Source: JALOAF01 sp035446765 (GTDB taxonomy: Bacteria > Patescibacteriota > Gracilibacteria > Absconditabacterales > Absconditicoccaceae). Taken from it: 5,353 nucleotides of DNA. The stretch lies in contig DAOTFU010000041.1 in the NCBI GenBank assembly GCA_035446765.1, positions 1 through 5,353 of the forward strand. Direction: 5' to 3'. The position numbers and the translations under genes are program-made. A model generated the notes under the pieces. The model ran no database searches. It was given only the letters and a program-made list of their open reading frames with translations, and was not told the origin of the DNA. Below are positions 1-5,081 of the stretch, in pieces. The stretch's first letter is position 1, and each line of letters begins with the position of its first letter.

Positions 1-347
1 CAAAAATTCACCAGATACAAGATCTAATGGATGTATTAAATGATTATGTAAAAGCTACAGACAATAGGATATTTTATGAATATATCATGATTAAATGAGT
101 AACAGATGGTGAGGAAAATGCAAAAAAATTGATAGAACTTTTGAGATGACAGTTGTGCCACGTCAATTTGATTCCTTATAATGAGAATCCAGTAGTAGAC
201 TATAAAGAGAGTAGTATGAATCAAATTAGAAAATTTAAAGCTGTCTTGGAAAAAGGATGACTAACTGTGACTATACGTGACAGTATGGGTAGAGAATTGA
301 AGTCTGCTTGTGGTCAATTGGGGTATGAGGAGGTAGAGAATAATTAA
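1..347 (+). CDS. rlmN: 23S rRNA (adenine-2503-C2) methyltransferase RlmN, C-terminal part
   Basis: Radical-SAM enzyme that methylates C2 of A2503 in 23S rRNA (and A37 of some tRNAs). The gene is cut by the left window edge; 114 complete codons are visible in the frame starting at base 3, ending at TAA 345-347. Family landmarks seen: a YIMIKGVTDGEENA block, then LRGQLCHVNLIPYNENP, and near the C-terminus SACGQLGYEE. The Cys of ACGQL (codon 309-311) aligns with the catalytic Cys355 of E. coli RlmN, which is transiently methylated. The N-terminal part with the CxxxCxxC [4Fe-4S] motif lies outside the window. Three in-frame TGA codons (96-98, 147-149, 258-260) sit where homologues have Gly, e.g. 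KGV and LRG, so the gene is intact under code 25, not broken. Cfr, a related C8 methyltransferase, is a less likely alternative, since the sequence looks like housekeeping RlmN. Confidence 0.93.
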
Positions 348-361
348 TATTGAAAATATTA

Positions 362-390
362 AAAAGGGGGTTGGAATCCAACCCCCTTTT
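362..390. terminator. Bidirectional intrinsic terminator between convergent genes
   Basis: A perfect 13-bp inverted repeat: AAAAGGGGGTTGG (362-374), a 3-base AAT loop, and CCAACCCCCTTTT (378-390). It lies 14 bases after the rlmN stop and just before the stop of the gene on the opposite strand. T-runs flank the GC-rich core on both strands (TTTT then ATTTT on +, TTTTT then AAT on -), so it can end transcripts from both sides. Confidence 0.92.
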
Positions 391-394
391 GATT

Positions 395-652
395 TTATAA
401 ATCATTTTTTTTTGTTATTTTTTCTAGCATTTCTATTATTGGTTTCATGGAGACATTAAAGCGTTTGTTTAGGAATATAACAAACAAAGTGGCTGTCACT
501 ATGAATGGTATAAAGAACCAAATACTTATAAATAATAATCCAAATACAGATACTAATTCGCCTAATAGGCTGATGTAAGTTAAATTTTCATACTTACGTT
601 TTTGTTTTTCGCGTTTTTGCGATTGCAGTTTTTCATAAAAATCTTTTTTCAT
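395..652 (-). CDS. Small two-helix membrane protein, function unknown
   Basis: An 85-residue protein I do not recognise. It starts with a Lys/Arg/Glu-rich segment (about residues 2-22, probably a cytosolic helix or short coiled coil). Two hydrophobic stretches follow, about 25-46 and 47-62, separated only by a tight FFIPF turn, suggesting a helical hairpin with both ends inside. The tail (63-85) is basic and amphipathic (SMKPIIEMLEKITKK). The ATG at 652-650 is the first in frame; a TAA lies six codons upstream, and no Shine-Dalgarno sequence is visible. It has no TGA codons and only two glycines (GGC, GGA), so it reads the same under either code. It is monocistronic, convergent with rlmN, and shares its terminator. 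Low sequence complexity means chance hydrophobicity cannot be excluded, but the length, terminator and K-rich/TM/K-rich layout favour a real gene. Confidence 0.7.
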   Translation of the reverse strand: MKKDFYEKLQSQKREKQKRKYENLTYISLLGELVSVFGLLFISIWFFIPFIVTATLFVIFLNKRFNVSMKPIIEMLEKITKKNDL

Positions 653-671
653 TATAATTAATTTTTTTTAT

Positions 672-694
672 ATTGTAAGATATAATCCTACAAT
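672..694 (-). promoter_or_regulatory. Inverted repeat in the leader of the small membrane-protein gene
   Basis: ATTGTA-a-GAT, 3-base loop ATA, ATC-c-TACAAT. The one non-matching pair (678/688) becomes a G-U wobble in minus-strand RNA but stays an A-C mismatch in plus-strand RNA, so a transcript hairpin upstream of the 652-395 gene is the better reading. An operator for a dimeric regulator is the alternative. Confidence 0.4.
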
Positions 695-701
695 TTATTG
701 T

Positions 702-725
702 GTGTTATGATTAAAATCACAACAC
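702..725 (-). promoter_or_regulatory. Second inverted repeat upstream of the small membrane-protein gene
   Basis: GTGTTATGAT (702-711), 4-base loop TAAA, ATCACAACAC (716-725). Ten pairs form in minus-strand RNA with a single G-U wobble (707/721). It lies 7 bases from the first inverted repeat. On the plus strand the hairpin has one A-C mismatch and is followed by a loose T-rich tract, so a weak plus-strand terminator is a less favoured reading. Confidence 0.35.
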
Positions 726-792
726 TTTTGTTTATAATTATTTTTGATATTAAGTCAATATATACCTTTTTTTATTTATGCGTGTTTTTTTA

Positions 793-820
793 TTGAAACT
801 AATTGTCTAAAAATTAAAAT
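793..820 (+). promoter_or_regulatory. Probable sigma-70-type promoter of mraY
   Basis: TTGAAA (793-798), 16-bp spacer, TAAAAT (815-820). Each box is one base off consensus. Transcription would begin near 827, leaving a leader of about 26 bases before ATG 853, similar to the leader lengths implied for the two perfect promoters further right. In AT-rich DNA such matches arise by chance, so this is moderate support only. Confidence 0.5.
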
Positions 821-852
821 GACTTTGTTTTAAGATATTACAAAAAATCTGA

Positions 853-1920
853 ATGTTGATAAAATTGAATCATATACTTATGTTTGCTTTGGTGACGTTT
901 TTTTTGTGAATGGTAATGTATCCAATATATATCAAGATATTGAAAAAACTGAAAGTATGAAAAACTATACGTGAAGATACTGTGACTGGTGAAAAATCTA
1001 CAATTTTTGCAAAATTACACCAACATAAAGCCGGCACTCCTACTATGTGAGGAGGACTTTTTCTTGTTATCACATTGATAATGATTGGGATATCTTTGTT
1101 GGTTCAAAAACGATGATGGATAAACAATAGTTTATTGAGTAGGCCAGAAACTTATGTGATTTTGTTGTGATTTTTTGGTATGTGATTGATAGGACTGTTG
1201 GATGATTTTTTAAATATTAGATGATTTGGTAGAAAGAAAGGACTTAGTGCAAAAGCTAAATTGATATTGATGTTTATATTTGCAGGATTTATCTCTTGGT
1301 GGTTTTATGTAAAACTTGGTGTTGATTATATAAACATTTGGCCTTTTGGATGAGAAATACATATTGGTATATTTTATCCAATTATTACATTTTTGATCAC
1401 TGTGAGTATAGTAAATGCAATAAATATTACAGATGGTTTAGACTGATTGGCTTGAGGTCTAATGTCCATTATACTTTTTGTATTGTGAATGGTTACATTT
1501 ATGAATCAAACATATATTGCAACTACATTGGTAGTAATTGTGATAGCTATTTTGGCTTCGTTTATGTTTTTTAATATATTCCCAGCAAAAATATTTATGT
1601 GAGATAGTGGAGCATTTGCAATGTGATGACTACTAGCCTCTCTGATATATTTGTTGAATATGAGGATGTGAATTATGATTCCATTTGTGATAATATTTGG
1701 ATTGTTTATACTAGACACAGCTTCTAGTGCATTGCAGATATTTTGGAAAAAGAGATTTAAGAAAAAATTGTTTGCTGTCTCCCCATTACATCATTTGTTT
1801 GAAAATAAATGATTTCATGAGACTACAATAGTCATGAAAGCTTGGTTTATACAGGCAATATTGGCTGCAGTGGCTATAATAATGTTGTTTTATCAACTCA
1901 ATTGAGCTTTCATAGGATAA
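853..1920 (+). CDS. mraY: Phospho-N-acetylmuramoyl-pentapeptide-transferase (MraY)
   Basis: Integral membrane enzyme of peptidoglycan synthesis: transfers phospho-MurNAc-pentapeptide from UDP to undecaprenyl phosphate, giving lipid I at the inner membrane face. The 355 residues match the family's usual length. Landmarks: TIREDT then HKAGTPTMGG (about residues 57-67), LLDDFLN with the Mg/catalytic Asp pair D117-D118, NAINITDGLDGLAGG (D194, D197), FMGDSG with the third essential Asp D251, and SPLHHLFENKGF (H313-H314). About ten hydrophobic helices separate them. The TPTMGG and HHxxE motifs favour MraY over WecA/TagO-type transferases. Position 315 is Leu, where most MraY have the third His of HHH. 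ATG 853 gives the expected short N-terminal segment before the first helix; the frame is open back to 811, but no better start is seen and there is no Shine-Dalgarno sequence. Seventeen TGA and eighteen GGN codons encode Gly. The gene stands apart from other mur genes and is followed 78 bases later by a polysaccharide ligase-like gene. Confidence 0.95.
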
Positions 1921-1945
1921 ATATATTAAAATAAAAAATAAAAAT

Positions 1946-1994
1946 AAAAACACACAATATTTGATTATTATTTATATTTATATTTTGTGTTTTT
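1946..1994 (+). promoter_or_regulatory. AT-rich hairpin just before the O-antigen ligase-like start codon
   Basis: AAAAACACA (1946-1954) pairs with TGTGTTTTT (1986-1994), continued inward after one mismatch by AATAT/ATATT, around a loop of about 19 bases. It ends 4 bases before ATG 1999 and finishes in a T-run. It could be a weak terminator or attenuator after mraY, or a structure limiting access to the next start codon. The stem has only three GC pairs. Confidence 0.3.
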
Positions 1995-1998
1995 TGTT

Positions 1999-3360
1999 AT
2001 GATAGATTGGGTAAAGAGAAATTTAGCATTAATTACAAAAATATTTTTGTGAGTTTTGTTGTTACAATTTTTTCTGCAAACTTTTGTGACTTTTGCAATA
2101 TGACGAGATTGAACTTTTTGGACATTGGTATGGATGCGAAAAGAATTTTTGATAGTAGTTTTGTTTCTCTTTGTGGTCTGGATTTTAGCAAGAAAATATA
2201 GAGAAGACAAATTAAAACAATTTCGAAAAGATTTTCCTCTCAAGCTGTTTTTGTTTTTGTTTGTGCTTGTTGTATTGATAGCATTTGTGATTTCTCTTTT
2301 TAATTCTAGTATATCAAATTTTGTAATATCTATGAGATATAGTATGTTTGGTTTTTTTATATTTCTACTATTTTTTGTAGTATCATATCTGTTTTTTGAC
2401 AAAAAAACTGAAGATTTGCTAGCTTGGTATACAAAGATAATAAAATGGGTATTGATATGATCTTTGATATGGCGAGCTGTGATTTGGCTTGTGCCTAGTA
2501 CATTGAGACATTTTGGATATAACCAATGGAATTTTGAATGAGATGTGTGAGTTAGACCTCCAGCTGCTTATTATACTCAATACAAAGAATGATTTGTACG
2601 TAATCAATTTTTGTTTGAGAGACCAATCAGCTTGTGATTTTTTTTGGTAGTGTTTTGGCCATTGTTTTTTGTGACCATACTTTACAAAAAATCTTGGAAA
2701 ACTTGGATACTACGATGATGACTTTATTGACTAATATTGCTTTCTACTTTTTCTAGGGCTGCTTGGTGAGCTTGGTTCATACAGACAATTTTCATGTTTT
2801 TGATATTGTATTGAAAAGACTGGAAGAAACTTGCCATTAGGGTTTTTATCCCAATTATCTTACTGGTTTGAGTCATTAGTTATCTATGACATGATCAAAT
2901 ATTAAATAGAGAATACTCCAACACATGACACCTAAAAGAACTTAAAATAGCTGTACAAAAAGTAGCAGATTCACCATTTTTTGGTCAAGGTGCTGCTAGT
3001 GCTGGGCCTGCATCTCATCATCTGTGAGAGTGAAAAGAGTATAATCCAGAAAATCAATATTTACAGATATGGATAGAGTATTGATTATTAGCATTTGTGT
3101 GATGGATGATAATTTATGTGTACTTGCATATGATATGATTTTGGGCTTGGAAGGATTTGAAAACGGAATGAAATACAAAAGATACCAAGAGATTGTCTTT
3201 GATCATGATTGCATTTTCTTTGGGATTATTTGGTCTGAGTATAGAATGATTTGTATTGCATAGTTTTGTGGATAGGATGATAGTATATCCATTTGTAGTA
3301 TTGTTTGGTATGTATTATGCTATTTTTTATAAAGAAAAAAATCATTTGGACGAAATTTAA
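1999..3360 (+). CDS. O-antigen ligase/polymerase-like membrane protein (Wzy_C family)
   Basis: A 453-residue polytopic protein with about 11-12 hydrophobic helices (roughly 10-34, 49-63, 82-102, 112-134, 144-167, 213-232, 238-252, 255-272, 280-296, then a cluster from about 355 to the end). A long hydrophilic loop (about 297-352) precedes the C-terminal helices, the architecture of WaaL/Wzy-type GT-C enzymes that join or polymerise undecaprenyl-linked glycans on the outer face of the membrane. Family-type motifs: STFSRAAWGAW, with R253 matching the conserved Arg of Wzy_C; HLKELKIAVQKVADSPFFGQG, the typical W/L..A......P..G.G block; and PENQYLQIWIEYG (N352, Y354, E360, G362). The His often found before N in WaaL ligases is Glu (E351) here, as in many Wzy-like proteins. 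ATG 1999 was chosen; GTG 1987 is an in-frame alternative. Of 31 glycines 23 are TGA. Probably cotranscribed with mraY. Which polymer it handles (capsule, S-layer glycan, teichoic-like) cannot be read from sequence. Confidence 0.85.
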
Positions 3361-3369
3361 TTTTTAAAT

Positions 3370-3398
3370 TTGACATTTCTCATTAAAATGTTTATAAT
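3370..3398 (+). promoter_or_regulatory. Perfect consensus sigma-70-type promoter
   Basis: TTGACA (3370-3375), 17-bp spacer, TATAAT (3393-3398): both boxes match consensus at optimal spacing. The start point would lie near 3405, about 29 bases before ATG 3434. It shows that the 210-residue gene is transcribed separately from the upstream envelope gene, whose stop codon is only 9 bases before the -35 box. Confidence 0.88.
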
Positions 3399-3433
3399 TT
3401 TTTTAGTAATTTATCTTTTTTTTGTTTGTCGTT

Positions 3434-4066
3434 ATGTCTAAAGAATTTTTGAAACCTCGAGAAGAACATATTGCTTGATTGGAGAACAGAAAATATCAAA
3501 AAAATTGGGAAAAATACTCTAAAAGATATGGTAAAAACAAGCTTTTAGAAGCTTTTTCTTGTGCCAATGAGGAATTGTCATCTTGAGCAAAAGACTTTAA
3601 AGGCACATTCAATATGAATATTAAAAAGAAATTGTTGGACGATAAATGAAATATTTATATGACACCCAATGTATATAAATCTTTAATGTGATTGTTTAGT
3701 AAGTTTCATTATTTTTTGAAACAATATGAAAATGATATTTGAGCAAATAATTCTGTAGATTTATCTTCTGCTAAAGAGGTACAACATGATGTAAAACAAA
3801 ATATTGCGGAAAATAATGATTATTTTCTTTATTTGTGTAATAGATTTGGAAATAATTTTTTTCATATATTAGATACATATGTAAAACAAAGTTTTGATCC
3901 TTTTTATCCAAGCACTTTATATGAATTGATAGATAAAGGAATAGATATTTTTTGAGATAAATTGTGAGTTGATGTGTCTGAATATGATAGAGAATGTTTA
4001 AAGCGTTTTGTACAATGACGCTATGATATAGTAGATGATACAGTAGTAATTATTGATACTAAATAA
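3434..4066 (+). CDS. Unrecognised 210-residue soluble protein
   Basis: I do not recognise this protein. It has no signal peptide or membrane helix and is rich in Lys, Asn, Asp, Tyr and Phe. The N-terminal third (about 1-60) is basic (REEHIAGLENRKYQKNWEKYSKRYGKN) and probably helical. The middle (about 85-130) reads as helices with a polar Asn/Ser linker. The C-terminal part (about 130-210) carries the aromatic stretch YFLYLCNRFGNNFFHILDTY and ends in a strand-like DDTVVIID segment. Three cysteines are scattered, with no metal motif. Eight TGA codons interrupt it under the standard code, so it is visible only under code 25; GGN supplies four more Gly. TGA and GGN fall among hydrophilic, gene-like codons, and the frame opens exactly behind a consensus promoter, supporting a real gene. 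The ATG is the first in frame after that promoter, without a Shine-Dalgarno. No clear plus-strand terminator follows. Confidence 0.8.
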
Positions 4067-4073
4067 ATTTTAT

Positions 4074-4111
4074 AATTAAAAAAATCTCAACTTGGTGTTG
4101 AAATTTAATGG
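4074..4111. repeat. 38-bp direct repeat, copy 1 (tRNA end/terminator duplicate)
   Basis: Identical over 38 bases to 4499-4536. It contains the same hairpin (AAATCTCAAC / GTTGAAATTT around TTGGT) and ends in TGG, the complement of CCA. The copy lies 8 bases after the stop of the 210-residue gene. Its orientation suits minus-strand termination, since the T-run lies on that strand, so it does not obviously terminate the gene it follows. No tRNA body is attached to it: the bases beyond (4112-4135) do not form a T-arm. Confidence 0.9.
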
Positions 4112-4153
4112 GGTAGTGGATTTATAAATTATGAGTTTATTTTTTTATTTGTA

Positions 4154-4181
4154 TTGACATTTTTATATAAAAATATATAAT
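4154..4181 (+). promoter_or_regulatory. Consensus sigma-70-type promoter of the 78-residue gene
   Basis: TTGACA (4154-4159), 16-bp spacer, TATAAT (4176-4181): both hexamers are perfect. The expected start point near 4188 gives a leader of about 24 bases before ATG 4212. A second TATAAT at 4187-4192 is too far from the -35 box to be the main -10. Confidence 0.85.
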
Positions 4182-4211
4182 TTAATTATAATCATATAAA
4201 AAATAACTACT

Positions 4212-4448
4212 ATGATTGTAAATTTTTGTTATATTGATCGTGAAGGTAATAATATTTTTGTTGCTGAAGATGAGCTTCGTAAGACAGATAGACTTCTTAA
4301 TAATATTAATGCTTGTGTTTCTGAGAACAATGGTGAATACTATCCTATGGTAATGACTAGAAGTCATCAGAAGAATATCTATCCAAAGAATGAGGCTAAA
4401 CAATTTGCAATAGTATTAGCAAAAAAGAATTCGAAATTTAAGGCCTAA
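4212..4448 (+). CDS. Unrecognised 78-residue basic protein, monocistronic
   Basis: I do not recognise this protein. It is hydrophilic, with mixed charge and a basic C-terminus (AKKNSKFKA). The pattern suggests a small alpha/beta fold: strand-like MIVNFCYIDREGN and NIFVAEDELRK, a helix-like TDRLLNNINACVSENN, a strand-like EYYPMVMTRS, and a final segment QFAIVLAKKNSKF. Two cysteines, no metal motif, no membrane segment. It has a private consensus promoter and its own terminator, the tidiest transcription unit in the window, implying steady, strong expression. It has no TGA: both glycines are GGT, and it uses CGT and CTT where the neighbours prefer AGA and TTG/TTA. That bias is typical of highly expressed genes, but could also mark a different history. 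The gene is bracketed by the 38-bp repeats at 4074 and 4499. ATG 4212 is the first start after an in-frame TAA at 4197. Confidence 0.82.
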   Translation: MIVNFCYIDREGNNIFVAEDELRKTDRLLNNINACVSENNGEYYPMVMTRSHQKNIYPKNEAKQFAIVLAKKNSKFKA

Positions 4449-4470
4449 TATGTTAGTGTCTTAGGAATGG

Positions 4471-4494
4471 GGGTATATATAAATACCCTTTTTT
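4471..4494 (+). terminator. Intrinsic terminator of the 78-residue gene
   Basis: GGGTAT (4471-4476), 6-base loop ATATAA, ATACCC (4483-4488), then six T (4489-4494). It lies 22 bases after the TAA and can extend by G-U pairs into the preceding GG. Confidence 0.9.
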
Positions 4495-4498
4495 CAAA

Positions 4499-4536
4499 AA
4501 TTAAAAAAATCTCAACTTGGTGTTGAAATTTAATGG
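4499..4536. repeat. 38-bp direct repeat, copy 2 (tRNA-Gly 3' end plus terminator)
   Basis: Identical to 4074-4111. This copy's right end supplies the encoded CCA of tRNA-Gly (complement of 4534-4536), and the rest is the terminator of the tRNA transcript. Identity stops exactly at the discriminator base (4537 A versus 4112 G). Confidence 0.92.
4503..4531 (-). terminator. Intrinsic terminator of the tRNA operon
   Basis: In minus-strand RNA, AAATTTCAAC, loop ACCAA, GTTGAGATTT form ten pairs with one U-G wobble, followed by further U residues and AAU. The hairpin starts 2 bases after the CCA of tRNA-Gly, the last gene of the array. Confidence 0.85.
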
Positions 4537-4610
4537 AGCGGGCGACGAGACTCGAACTCGCAACAATCTGCTTGGAAGGCAGGGACTCTAGCCAATTGAG
4601 TTACACCCGC
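4534..4610 (-). tRNA. tRNA-Gly, anticodon UCC, CCA encoded
   Basis: A full cloverleaf on the minus strand, 77 bases with an encoded CCA. Acceptor GCGGGTG/CGCCCGC (one U-G pair), D-stem ACTC/GAGT, anticodon loop CTTCCAA with UCC at 34-36, T-stem GCGAG/CTCGT with loop TTCGAGT, discriminator U73. The anticodon stem has a C27-A43 mismatch at its outer end. It reads GGN/GGA glycine codons; it is not the UCA tRNA that code 25 needs for UGA. Confidence 0.96.
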
Positions 4611-4634
4611 ATGGTGTTTTTTTGTAATTTTAAT

Positions 4635-4708
4635 TGGGCCTACCTGGACTCGAACCAGGGACCAATCGGTTATGAGCCGATTGCTCTAACCAACTGAGCT
4701 ATAGACCC
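4635..4708 (-). tRNA. tRNA with CAU anticodon, probably Ile2 (lysidine), possibly elongator Met
   Basis: 74 bases including discriminator A73, with no encoded CCA. Acceptor GGGTCTA/TAGGCCC, D-arm GCTC/GAGC, anticodon stem-loop ATCGG-CTCATAA-CCGAT, variable TGGTC, T-arm CCTGG-TTCGAGT-CCAGG. The G1-C72 pair excludes the initiator tRNA, which normally has a 1-72 mismatch. The GGCTCATAACC anticodon region and C5-G68 resemble tRNA-Ile2, whose CAU is modified to lysidine-AU by TilS to read AUA. AUA is heavily used in these genes, which fits. Elongator Met cannot be excluded. Confidence 0.93.
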
Positions 4709-4809
4709 GGAGTAGTTGAAAGTTAAAAGTGGAAAGTTTAAAGTTGTTTGATAACTTTATAAACTTTTGACTTGATAACTTTTTACTAAGTTTGTGTTGG
4801 TTATTTTAA
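4709..4809. repeat. tRNA spacer built from AAAGTT/AACTTT words
   Basis: This 101-base spacer contains many short related words: GAAAGTT, GGAAAGTTTAAAGTT, then TTGATAACTTT twice (4748-4758 and 4772-4782, a 24-base period). The AAAGTT words in the left half are complementary to the AACTTT words in the right half, so a long imperfect hairpin is possible. Confidence 0.65.
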
Positions 4810-4886
4810 TGGTGGGTGATATAGGACTCGAACCTATGACCCCCTGCTTGTAAGGCAGATGCTCTAGCCAACTGAGCTAATCACCC
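4810..4886 (-). tRNA. tRNA-Val, anticodon UAC, CCA encoded
   Basis: 77 bases including an encoded CCA (4810-4812). Acceptor GGGTGAT/ATCACCC, D-stem GCTC/GAGC, anticodon stem-loop TCTGC-CTTACAA-GCAGG with UAC at 34-36, five-base variable loop, T-arm ATAGG-TTCGAGT-CCTAT, discriminator A73. Position 27-43 is U-G. Confidence 0.97.
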
Positions 4887-4966
4887 TCTTTAAATGTATT
4901 AAATTTTTAAATGTAAAATGTATAAATTTTATAATTTCACATTTTTGAATTTGTACATTTTTAAAT
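4887..4966. repeat. tRNA spacer built from AAATGTA words on both strands
   Basis: An 80-base AT-only-like spacer. TTTAAATGTA occurs at 4889-4898 and 4906-4915, AAATGTA at 4916-4922, and the complementary TACATTT at 4954-4960, with CACATTTTT between. AAAATGT...ACATTTT can pair as an imperfect hairpin. The same word recurs in the spacer after tRNA-Glu (5039-5081). Confidence 0.6.
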
Positions 4967-5038
4967 CGGTCCCACGGGGAATCGAACCCCGATTGGCGGA
5001 TTGAAAGTCCGCAGTCCTAACCGTTAGACGATGAGACC
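4967..5038 (-). tRNA. tRNA-Glu, anticodon UUC
   Basis: 72 bases including discriminator G73, with no encoded CCA. Acceptor GGTCTCA/TGGGACC, D-stem GTCT/GGAC, anticodon stem-loop GCGGA-CTTTCAA-TCCGC with UUC at 34-36, T-arm CGGGG-TTCGATT-CCCCG. It is the first tRNA of the minus-strand array, starting 43 bases after the stop of the four-helix-bundle gene. Confidence 0.97.
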
Positions 5039-5081
5039 ATACTTTAAATGCTTAAATGTGTAATGTATAAAATGTTCAATG

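Larger units (their letters stand above)
653..852. other. AT-rich divergent intergenic region
   Basis: This 200-base spacer separates the divergent membrane-protein gene (-) and mraY (+). It holds two imperfect inverted repeats (672-694 and 702-725) on the side of the minus gene and a plausible mraY promoter at 793-820. No RNA gene or convincing protein gene was seen in it. Confidence 0.6.

Noticed and set aside
707..802. A 31-codon hydrophobic frame under code 25 (ATG 707 to TAA 802)
   Set aside because: Its composition is what T-rich DNA gives by chance, it overlaps the hairpin and the mraY -35 box, and the TATAAT at 681-686 has no convincing -35 partner.
1338..1718. Short open frames in other readings inside mraY (1338-1574 plus, 1506-1718 minus)
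   Set aside because: Both overlap the core of mraY, whose motifs NITDGLDG and FMGDSG lie in this stretch.
1968..2402. A 144-codon open frame on the minus strand, opposite the Wzy_C gene
   Set aside because: Asn/Lys/Ile/Thr-rich antisense shadow of a T-rich membrane gene, with no motif; the plus-strand frame has clear family features.
853..3360. UGA = Trp (code 4, Mycoplasma-like)
   Set aside because: Trp would land in invariant Gly positions (TMGG, FMGDSG, DGLAGG), and TGG is used normally for Trp.
3353..3371. AT-only palindrome at the end of the Wzy_C gene as its terminator
   Set aside because: AAATTTAA/TTAAATTT has no GC pairs and no following T-run; it overlaps the next promoter's -35 box.
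853..4066. A series of pseudogenes or frameshifted genes broken by many TGA stops
   Set aside because: Reading TGA as Gly restores single uninterrupted frames with family motifs intact and TAA stops at the expected lengths.
4109..4135. Degenerate 3' half of a tRNA attached to repeat copy 1 (CCA followed by an acceptor-like CCACTAC)
   Set aside because: The adjoining bases do not give a T-stem or a TTCRANY loop, so only the CCA-plus-terminator block is supported.
4182..4403. Minus-strand open frame opposite the 78-residue gene
   Set aside because: It covers the consensus plus-strand promoter and has no start signals of its own; an antisense shadow.
5039..5078. Separate promoter for tRNA-Glu (TTGAAC with a distant TTTAAG)
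   Set aside because: The -10 match is poor and the region is dominated by reiterated AAATG words, so a chance match is likely.
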